Origin: Rhizobiaceae bacterium
GTDB taxonomy: Bacteria; Pseudomonadota; Alphaproteobacteria; Rhizobiales; Rhizobiaceae
Direction of reading: 5' to 3'
Assembly: GCA_016793565.1 (NCBI GenBank)
Contig: JAEUMA010000344.1
Span: 1 to 11,777, forward strand
DNA: 11,777 nt
Part shown: piece after piece, positions 6,401-11,777 of the stretch
Position numbering within the stretch: the stretch's first letter is position 1
Layout: each line of letters starts with the position of its first letter
The notes under the pieces: model-generated
Told to the model about the DNA's origin: nothing
Seen by the model: the letters and a program-made list of their open reading frames with translations, nothing else
The model's database searches: none
Position numbers and translations under genes: made by a program

Positions 6401-8377
6401 CTAGTTGGCGGTGGAGGCTGGCGGGCGTGTCGTGATCTGGTCGCCAAGAGCGCCCCAGTCGGCCGCCTCACCCTGCTCGGTCTTCTCCGGCATTGCGAAG
6501 ACCTGGCCCGGCCAAATTTTGTCCGGATTTTCGATCTGGTCGCGGTTGGCGAGATAGATCGTCGAGAAGCGAACTCCGTGGCCATAGGCGCGGCGCGAAA
6601 TCCGCCACAAAGTGTCGCCGCGACGGATGATAACGGCGTTGTCCACCGACTTGAGCTTCGGCGATAGAACGGCCTGCGCACCTTCCCCGGCAGCGGCCTG
6701 AGCGGAGGGCTCGGCGGCAGGAGCGGAGGGCTCGGCGGAAGCCGATGCCGCGGCCTCCTCCGAGGTTCCGCCCTGCTGCGCCGCCGCAGGCTTGTCGGCG
6801 GCCTGCTCTGCGCCTTCGGCGGCAGGCGCATTTTGCGCGGCGGCAGCATCTGCCGAGGGCTCGGCCGGCGCGGGCGCCGGCGTCGCCGGCTCCGAAACTT
6901 GCTCGGACGGAGACTGCTTGTTTTCGGCAGCACTTCCCGTGGAAGCGGCGTTGCCCTGGCTGGTTTCGTCAGCCGTGTCGGCGGCGGGCTGCGCTGCGGC
7001 CACGGCGGGCTTGGCGCCGACAGCGCGCGCCTGCGCGGCTTCCGGTGCCGGCGCAGACGGCGCGACGGCGGCGATCGTCTCGCCCGGTTCGCGCTCGAAA
7101 GGCACCGCGGCACGCGCCACCACCTTGGCGCCGTCGAGCCCGAGAGCATCGGCGCGGATGATATAGTCGCCCACAGGCAGATCGCGCTCGGCTTCCACCA
7201 GAAAGCGGCCGCCTTCCGAAGCGCGGGCCTGCCCGAGCAGGATCTCGTTGGCGTAGACGCGGACCATCCGCCCGGGATCGGCGGTACCCGCGACGAAGAC
7301 ATGCCGGCCTTCGATCTCGACCGCGGCAACGGCAACCGCCGGCTTTTCGCCGGCAGCCGGCGGCTGTGTCGCCTCTGGCTTGGCGGCGGGCTCGGCCGCC
7401 GCGACGTCCTGGCCCGTCGACTGCTCCACGGACGTCGCAGCCGCGGGGGGCTCAGCGGCTGCCTGGCCGTCCTCCTCCGGCTGCTGGCCGGAAGTTGCGC
7501 CGTCTTGCGATTTGCCGACGTCCGTCTCCTGCCCTGCCGTGGTCTGTCCTTCAGGCACGGTGATCAGCCGGCTCGCCTCGCCTGGCTGCTCTACAAGTGC
7601 CAGCACCTGGCCGGCAGGCGTGTCCGGAACCGAAACCACCGCGGTTTCCTGCGAGGTCGCCGACGCGCCGCTCTTTTCCGTCGCGCGACTGACGATCTGG
7701 TAGTCGCCCGGCTTCAGCGGCTCGTCCAGAACGACGACGAAGTCGCCATTCTCGCTTGCCGTAGCCGACCCGATCTTGTGCGATCCCGTCATGATCTCCA
7801 CGAACGCGCCCGCGGCGGCCTTTCCGGCGATCACCATCGAGCCATCCGGCTCGACGCGCAGCAGGTCGAAGCTGGGCGCGTTCACAGCGGCATGCGGCTC
7901 GGCGGCGTCGGCCGCCGGCGCGGGCGCCTGCGGCGCTTTCGGCTCGGCCTTGGGCAATTGGGGCGCGTTCATCGTGTCGGCGGCTTCCGGCGCGGGTTCC
8001 ACCGCGGCGGACTGTTGCGCCGGCGCGGCCGGCTCAGCGGCCGGCGGCGCCTCGACGGCTGGCTGCGAACCGTCCTGAGGCTGCGCCGCGCCCTGCCCGC
8101 TTTCGGGCGTCGGAGGTTGCGCCGAAGCGACGGCGTCGCCGGAAGCGGCATCCTTGGTCGCAGCCTCGCCCGCAGGTTCGGGCAGCCGCGCGTCCTTCTC
8201 GTCGGTCAGGCGCGCGTCTTTCTGGTCGGAGGTTGTTGGCGATGCTTCCGGAGCGGCCAACTTTGGCGCATACTCCTCAAGATACGGGTCAAGTGCGCCG
8301 GAATAATACGCAACGGATCCTGCCGCTGCGGTACCACCCAGCGCGAAAAGCAAGATCTTCAACAACGGAAGTGCCAT
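6401..8377 (-). CDS. Membrane-anchored periplasmic protein with two Ig-like domains and a C-terminal LysM domain
   Basis: The 658-residue protein has an N-terminal hydrophobic helix (about 4-25), which suggests an inner-membrane anchor or uncleaved signal. Three long Ala/Pro/Glu-rich linkers (about 41-168, 262-345 and 430-570) separate two similar beta-rich modules at about 169-251 and 349-425. Both modules carry a pattern like VxIAGxAxxGxxVxV..GDFVV..D.PLKPGDYQIVSRA, resembling bacterial Ig-like domains. A LysM domain (581-631) contains IIRRGDTLWRISRRAYGHG and YLANRDQIENPDKIWPGQ. LysM binds N-acetylglucosamine-containing glycans, so a cell-wall tether or scaffold role is likely. No enzymatic domain is seen. 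GAGG lies nine bases before the ATG. The gene has the same direction as arsR but is 247 bases away with a stem-loop between, so it is probably a separate unit. It is divergent from the LOG gene. Confidence 0.85.
   Translation of the reverse strand: MALPLLKILLFALGGTAAAGSVAYYSGALDPYLEEYAPKLAAPEASPTTSDQKDARLTDEKDARLPEPAGEAATKDAASGDAVASAQPPTPESGQGAAQPQDGSQPAVEAPPAAEPAAPAQQSAAVEPAPEAADTMNAPQLPKAEPKAPQAPAPAADAAEPHAAVNAPSFDLLRVEPDGSMVIAGKAAAGAFVEIMTGSHKIGSATASENGDFVVVLDEPLKPGDYQIVSRATEKSGASATSQETAVVSVPDTPAGQVLALVEQPGEASRLITVPEGQTTAGQETDVGKSQDGATSGQQPEEDGQAAAEPPAAATSVEQSTGQDVAAAEPAAKPEATQPPAAGEKPAVAVAAVEIEGRHVFVAGTADPGRMVRVYANEILLGQARASEGGRFLVEAERDLPVGDYIIRADALGLDGAKVVARAAVPFEREPGETIAAVAPSAPAPEAAQARAVGAKPAVAAAQPAADTADETSQGNAASTGSAAENKQSPSEQVSEPATPAPAPAEPSADAAAAQNAPAAEGAEQAADKPAAAQQGGTSEEAAASASAEPSAPAAEPSAQAAAGEGAQAVLSPKLKSVDNAVIIRRGDTLWRISRRAYGHGVRFSTIYLANRDQIENPDKIWPGQVFAMPEKTEQGEAADWGALGDQITTRPPASTAN
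6701..6738. repeat. 17-bp direct repeat in the LysM protein linker
   Basis: AGCGGAGGGCTCGGCGG occurs exactly at 6701-6717 and at 6722-6738, an offset of 21 bases or seven codons. It encodes the repeated EPSA unit of the third Ala/Pro-rich linker (about residues 549-559). The frame-preserving spacing points to slippage or local duplication as the way the linker grew. Confidence 0.8.
8188..8230. repeat. Tandem 24-bp duplication coding for KDARL units
   Basis: The motif around GCGCGTC(C/T)TTCT(C/G)GTCGG occurs at 8188 and again at 8212, exactly eight codons apart. On the minus strand it encodes DQKDARLTDEKDARLPE (residues 51-67), just after the membrane helix. It is a second frame-preserving expansion in the same gene. 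Confidence 0.6.
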
Positions 8378-8490
8378 AAAAACCCGCCTCTTAGCCGACT
8401 TGGCCGGTCTAGCGTGTTTTCCTAACCCCTACAAGAAAAAGCCCCGGCCAACCCTTGACCATGGTTACAACGCCCCCCTCAATGCCGCCC

Positions 8491-9102
8491 ATGACTCCGA
8501 TTCGTTCCGTCTGCGTCTATTGCGGTTCCTCCCCCGGACGGAGCGATATCTACCGCGCCGCCGGTCATGCGCTGGGCCGATCGCTCGCCGAATCCGGCAT
8601 CCGCCTGGTCTATGGCGGCGGCACCAAGGGGATCATGGGCGCCGTCGCCGACGGGGCGATAGAGGCCGGCGGCAAGGTCACCGGAATCATCCCACGCTTC
8701 CTCATCACCAAGGAAGCGACGGAGCAAGCGCTCGGCAGGCTCGACGAACTGCACGTGACCGAGAACATGCACGAGCGCAAGCACAGGATGTTCGAGGAAT
8801 CCGACGCCTTTGTGACGCTCCCGGGCGGTATCGGCACGGTCGAGGAGATCGTGGAGATCATGACCTGGGCACAGCTCGGCCACCATGCGAAGCCTATGGT
8901 GTTCGTCAATGTCGGCGGCTTCTGGAACCCCATGCTGGCCCTGATCCGCCACATGCGCGAGGAAGGTTTCGTCCATACGGGTCACCGCGTGCAGCCCCTC
9001 GTCGTCGAGACGCCGGAAGCCGTCGTTCCTGCGATCCTGGCTGCCAGCGCGGCTTCCGGCGGCCCCAGCGAAGGCGTCCCGTCGGTCATCGACCGGCTGT
9101 AG
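8491..9102 (+). CDS. LOG-family (TIGR00730) nucleoside 5'-monophosphate phosphoribohydrolase
   Basis: This 203-residue Rossmann-fold protein belongs to the family whose characterised members split the N-glycosidic bond of nucleoside monophosphates to release base and ribose 5-phosphate. Plant LOG acts on cytokinin ribotides this way. Visible motifs are SVCVYCGSSPG (6-16), YGGGTKGIMGAVAD (41-54), the catalytic ENMHERKHRM (91-100) and PGGIGTVEE (111-119). The active site therefore looks complete. The bacterial substrate is unknown; a cytokinin-related role or nucleotide salvage are both possible. The frame is also open upstream, with possible starts TTG 8455, ATG 8461 and ATG 8482. The ATG at 8491 gives the N-terminus MTPIRSVCVYCGSS and a usual family length. 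None of these starts has a clear Shine-Dalgarno sequence. The CorA-like gene follows after eight bases, suggesting an operon. Confidence 0.88.
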   Translation: MTPIRSVCVYCGSSPGRSDIYRAAGHALGRSLAESGIRLVYGGGTKGIMGAVADGAIEAGGKVTGIIPRFLITKEATEQALGRLDELHVTENMHERKHRMFEESDAFVTLPGGIGTVEEIVEIMTWAQLGHHAKPMVFVNVGGFWNPMLALIRHMREEGFVHTGHRVQPLVVETPEAVVPAILAASAASGGPSEGVPSVIDRL

Positions 9103-9110
9103 CGGCGGCG

Positions 9111-10091
9111 ATGGCCGGGTCGGCGCCCAGCACTTCCACCGCCTCAGATCCGGGCTCGACTATCCACGTGCTGCATTTCGACGGAGCGGGCATGCGCACG
9201 GACGATGCATCTGCGGCCGCTTGGTCCTGGTACAATTATTCGCTCGCCGACGCGCGGGCGCGCCGCGCCATCGAGTTCGACCAGCCGATGCCCTCCGCGG
9301 CGCGTCAGAGTCTGCTATCCTCGGCCGACGTGCTGCATCTTGACACCGAGGACGACTGGCTGTTCGGCGAGATCGTGGACACTAGACACAAGCACTACAC
9401 GGACACCGACGAGATCGGCAATTTCCGCTTTGCCTTCGACGCCAGGGTTCTTGTCAGCGCACGGCGCCATCCGCTGCAGTCCGTAGACGATGTGCGGCGG
9501 CTCGTGGAACAAGGCAAAAAGGCTTTTTCCAGCCCGGCCCGGCTGGTGGAGACGGTCGTTCAGCGGTCGCTCGCGCGGCTCTCGGGCGATCTCGTGACCA
9601 TCGGCGACGAAATCGACGCCATCGAGGAAAGCATTGTTGGCGACACCTGGAAGCGCGAGGCCGACCGCCTTGCCAAGGCGCGCCGGCGCCTTGTCTTCAT
9701 CCACCGTCATGTGGCGGCCACCGTCAGCCTGTTCCGCCACCTGGAAAACACGCACGGTGCGACGCTTCCCGACGACGTCGCCGACCTCGTTGCCGCGCTG
9801 TCGCAGCGCGCAACTGCGCTGCTGCACGACAGCGAGCAGTTGCAGTCTCGCGCGCGGCTGCTGCAGGACGAACTGATGGCGAAGCTCACCATGCAGTCGA
9901 ACAACCTGCTCTACATTCTTTCGGTACTGACGGCCGTACTCCTGCCGATGACCATCATCTCGGGCCTGTTTGGCATGAATGTCGGCGGTCTCCCCTTCTT
10001 GGACAATTCCGCCGGCTTCTGGATCGTCGCCGCGCTTTCAGTGCTGGCGGCGGCGGCCGTTCTTGTCTTCCTGCGCAGGCTAAGCCGTTGA
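9111..10091 (+). CDS. CorA/ZntB-like divalent cation transporter
   Basis: The 326-residue protein is close in length to E. coli ZntB (327). It has a large charged cytoplasmic N-terminal domain with a long helical region (about 135-260). Two C-terminal membrane helices follow (about 267-287 and 298-322), with the family's GMN signature at 288-290. The GMN is followed by VGGLPFLDN, which looks more ZntB-like than CorA-like. CorA-family proteins form pentameric channels for Mg2+, Co2+ or Ni2+, and ZntB members carry Zn2+. The ion cannot be told from sequence here. The ATG at 9111 has no strong ribosome-binding sequence. The first 16 residues are Ser/Ala/Thr-rich and not conserved in style, but a later start at 9192 would remove the first beta strand (TIHVLHFDG). 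It follows the LOG gene closely and converges on the GST gene, with 12 bases between the stops. Confidence 0.87.
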   Translation: MAGSAPSTSTASDPGSTIHVLHFDGAGMRTDDASAAAWSWYNYSLADARARRAIEFDQPMPSAARQSLLSSADVLHLDTEDDWLFGEIVDTRHKHYTDTDEIGNFRFAFDARVLVSARRHPLQSVDDVRRLVEQGKKAFSSPARLVETVVQRSLARLSGDLVTIGDEIDAIEESIVGDTWKREADRLAKARRRLVFIHRHVAATVSLFRHLENTHGATLPDDVADLVAALSQRATALLHDSEQLQSRARLLQDELMAKLTMQSNNLLYILSVLTAVLLPMTIISGLFGMNVGGLPFLDNSAGFWIVAALSVLAAAAVLVFLRRLSR

Positions 10092-10103
10092 CAGGAATAC
10101 TTC

Positions 10104-10787
10104 TCAGCCCCGCCTGAAGTCTGCCGTGCAGGCGCCGTAAGCCAGGGTCTCGGCCTCGTGCACTGGCTCGCGCCAGGCTTCGTTCAGCGCCGCCTCATAC
10201 CACTCGCGCATCGCAGACAGGTCGAGCATGCGGTGGACATAGGCGGTCGACGCGCCGCCGAAGTCGAGGCTGTAGGTCTGCGCGCGAAAAACCACCGGCG
10301 CGAAGAAGGCGTCGAGCGCGCTGAAGGCCTGCCCGGCGAGCCAGGGGCCGCCGAAGCGGGAGAGCCCTTCGTTCCAGATCTCGCCGACGCGCGCGATGTC
10401 GGCCTCCAGTTCGGCCGGCCGTCCGTTGAGTGCGACACGTACTCCGCAATTCATGCCGCATATGTTGCGCAGCGCCTGGAAGCTGGAGTGCATTTCAGCG
10501 GAAGCGCAGCGCGCGAACGCGCGTGCCCTGGCATCCTCAGGCCACACTCCCGCGTGGCGTTCGGCGAGATACTCCACGATCGCCAGAGAATCCCATACCG
10601 CGAGACCATCGTCGATCAGGCAAGGCACGCGGCCGCTGGGCGAAAACGGCCTGTATGTCGAATAGCTCGACCCGGTTGGGAACGGGATCTGCCGCTCGGT
10701 GAACGGGATGCCCATTGACCTCATGAGAACCCAGGGGCGAAGCGACCAGGACGAGTAATTCTTGTTGGCGATCAGCAGTTCGTACAC
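10104..10787 (-). CDS. Glutathione S-transferase-like protein
   Basis: The 227-residue protein has an N-terminal thioredoxin-fold GST domain: ANKNYSSWSLRPWVLMRS (7-24) with candidate catalytic Ser12/Ser13, GRVPCL with the cis-proline (P55), and the glutathione-binding WDSLAIVEYLAE (65-76). An all-helical C-terminal half follows (about 88-215). It resembles the YfcF-like serine-type bacterial GSTs. The role is probably thiol conjugation or peroxide reduction, and the substrate is unknown. The start is GTG at 10787, supported by AAGGGGAG four bases upstream, which overlaps the stop of the rarD-like gene. The ten-base gap suggests the two genes form one transcript. The gene converges on the CorA-like gene. 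Confidence 0.88.
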   Translation of the reverse strand: MYELLIANKNYSSWSLRPWVLMRSMGIPFTERQIPFPTGSSYSTYRPFSPSGRVPCLIDDGLAVWDSLAIVEYLAERHAGVWPEDARARAFARCASAEMHSSFQALRNICGMNCGVRVALNGRPAELEADIARVGEIWNEGLSRFGGPWLAGQAFSALDAFFAPVVFRAQTYSLDFGGASTAYVHRMLDLSAMREWYEAALNEAWREPVHEAETLAYGACTADFRRG

Positions 10788-10791
10788 CGGG

Positions 10792-10799
10792 CTCCCCTT
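10792..10799 (-). promoter_or_regulatory. Ribosome binding site for the GTG-initiated GST gene
   Basis: On the minus strand AAGGGGAG lies four bases before GTG 10787-10785 and shares bases with the TAA stop of the upstream rarD-like gene (10800-10798). Ribosomes ending the first gene would sit on the start site of the second, so coupled translation is likely. Confidence 0.65.
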
Positions 10800-11700
10800 A
10801 CCGTTTCGGTGAAAAGTACATCGACCATGTGTAGAGCAGCAGCGCGCACCAGATCAGCGCGAACGCCACCGCGCGAGCGGAACTGAACGGCTCCTTGAAG
10901 AAGAATACGGCAATGAAGAAAACCATGGTCGGCGCGATGTACTGCATGATGCCGATGGTGGAGAGCCGCAGAAGCTTGGCGCCGTTGGCATAGAGGATCA
11001 GCGGGATCGCCGTCACCAGGCCACAACCGGCGAGCAGCAGCATGTCGGTCGTGCCTGTGTTGGCGAAGTGCGCCGCGCCCCTCGCCTGCAACACGGCCAG
11101 GTACACGAGTGCGGGTGTGCCGAGGATCAGGATTTCGAGGAAGAAACCCTGCGCCGGGCCGATCGGCAGCGTCTTCTTGAAAAAGGCGTAGAAGGCCCAC
11201 GACACCGCCAGCGCGATCGACACCCATGGAAGCCCGCCGGTCTCCCAGGTCAACACGGCCACGGCAAGTGCCGCGAGCGCGATCGCGGCCATCTGCGGCC
11301 GGTTCAGCTTCTCACCCAGCACCATCGCCCCCAGCAGGATAGAAAGCAGCGGGTTGATGTAGTAGCCAAGGGCTGTCTCCAGCGCTCGGCCATTGCCGAT
11401 AGCCCAGACGTAGATGCCCCAGTTGATGGAAACGAGCGACGCGGTGAGCGCGCCCAGCGCCAGCGTCTTCGGGGTGCGCAGCGCAACCTTGACGTCGGAA
11501 GTCCGGCCGAGCCAGACGAGCAGCGCGCCGGCAACCGGTATCGACCAGACCACCCGGTGCGCGACGACCTCAGGCGCGGGGATGTGGCCCAGCGCCTTCA
11601 TGTAGAAGGGCAGAACGCCCCATATCAGGTATGCCGACAGCGCGAAGAGGAATCCTCGCACCGCCGGATCTTCGCGCCGGGGTAGACTATCGGCCGTCAT
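10798..11700 (-). CDS. rarD: RarD-type EamA/DMT-superfamily permease
   Basis: The 300-residue membrane protein (E. coli RarD is about 296) has around ten hydrophobic segments in two EamA-like halves. RarD-type sequences include GFLFALSAYLIWGVLPFYMK, VVAHRVVWSIP, INWGIYVWAIGNGRALETAL, LGYYINPLLSILLGAMVLGE and the C-terminal LSTIGIMQYIAPTMVFF. RarD proteins are annotated from a chloramphenicol-sensitivity phenotype; the substrate is unknown, and DMT relatives move small metabolites. The frame is open 12 codons further upstream, but the ATG at 11700 has AGAAGG four bases before it and gives the usual N-terminus. It leads a two-gene unit with the GST-like gene. I see no convincing promoter in the 77 bases to the window edge. 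Confidence 0.9.
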   Translation of the reverse strand: MTADSLPRREDPAVRGFLFALSAYLIWGVLPFYMKALGHIPAPEVVAHRVVWSIPVAGALLVWLGRTSDVKVALRTPKTLALGALTASLVSINWGIYVWAIGNGRALETALGYYINPLLSILLGAMVLGEKLNRPQMAAIALAALAVAVLTWETGGLPWVSIALAVSWAFYAFFKKTLPIGPAQGFFLEILILGTPALVYLAVLQARGAAHFANTGTTDMLLLAGCGLVTAIPLILYANGAKLLRLSTIGIMQYIAPTMVFFIAVFFFKEPFSSARAVAFALIWCALLLYTWSMYFSPKR

Positions 11701-11777
11701 GGTGCCTTCTATGCTCGCGGCACGGCAAACCACCATCGCAAACTTCTGATGGTCCGTCCGATTGCGTTGATGGATCG

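Noticed and set aside
4873..6435. Long plus-strand open frame (520 codons) opposite the ABC exporter and arsR
   Set aside because: It is antisense to two genes with complete family motifs, is rich in His, Gln and Arg with no recognisable domain, and results from high GC suppressing stop codons.
6833..8425. Long plus-strand open frame (530 codons) opposite the LysM gene
   Set aside because: It is an Arg/Gly/Leu-rich shadow of the Ala/Pro-rich coding strand. The minus-strand frame has a membrane helix, repeated beta modules and a clear LysM domain.
8400..9110. Extension of the CorA-like reading frame upstream through the LOG gene
   Set aside because: The extension is Arg-rich noise in a frame different from the motif-complete LOG gene. 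The real start is taken as ATG 9111.
10078..10103. Terminator between the convergent CorA-like and GST genes
   Set aside because: Only a four-base stem (GGCT/AGCC) is visible and there is no T-tract.
11701..11736. 12-codon N-terminal extension of the RarD-like protein
   Set aside because: The downstream ATG has AGAAGG four bases before it and gives the usual length.
11732..11753. Inverted repeat ACCATC...GATGGT upstream of the RarD-like gene
   Set aside because: Six-base arms with a ten-base spacer are expected by chance at this scale, and no promoter elements flank it.

Overview
The window is high-GC chromosomal DNA that looks alphaproteobacterial. It most resembles Rhizobiales (Phyllobacteriaceae/Mesorhizobium-like): a short psd gene runs directly into a type II pssA, an Atm1/HMT1-type ABC exporter lies next to it, and a long Ala/Pro-rich LysM protein is present. 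The assignment rests on protein style and gene order, not on a database match. The window is almost fully coding. I see no tRNA, rRNA, insertion sequence, phage gene or CRISPR array.

Layout, left to right. (1) A plus-strand Aas-like bifunctional acyltransferase/acyl-ACP synthetase (75-2303), perhaps preceded by the last codons of another gene. (2) A minus-strand block, read right to left: a LysM/Ig-like periplasmic protein (8377-6401), an ArsR-family regulator (6153-5809), an Atm1-type ABC exporter (5805-3928), phosphatidylserine decarboxylase psd (3806-3108) and phosphatidylserine synthase pssA (3101-2304). (3) A plus-strand pair: a LOG-family phosphoribohydrolase (8491-9102) and a CorA/ZntB-like divalent cation transporter (9111-10091). 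(4) A minus-strand pair: a RarD/EamA permease (11700-10798) followed by a glutathione S-transferase-like protein (10787-10104).

Two functional themes stand out. The first is phosphatidylethanolamine metabolism. PssA makes phosphatidylserine, Psd decarboxylates it to phosphatidylethanolamine, and the convergent Aas-like enzyme would re-acylate lyso-phospholipid. The aas and pssA stop codons touch, with no intergenic base between them. The second is metal/thiol homeostasis. A cysteine-rich ArsR regulator is followed in the same reading frame, after one TAG codon, by an Atm1-type exporter that starts at TTG behind a strong Shine-Dalgarno sequence. A near-perfect 23-bp palindrome over the arsR start is a good candidate operator. 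The best hypothesis in the window is a self-regulated, thiol-sensing export operon.

The only sizeable non-coding stretch (6154-6400, 247 bp) holds the palindrome and a large imperfect inverted repeat with a G-quadruplex-capable arm. I found no clearly unprecedented system. The most interesting parts are the arsR-exporter junction and operator, the LysM/Ig-like protein and the divergent acyltransferase motif of the Aas-like enzyme.
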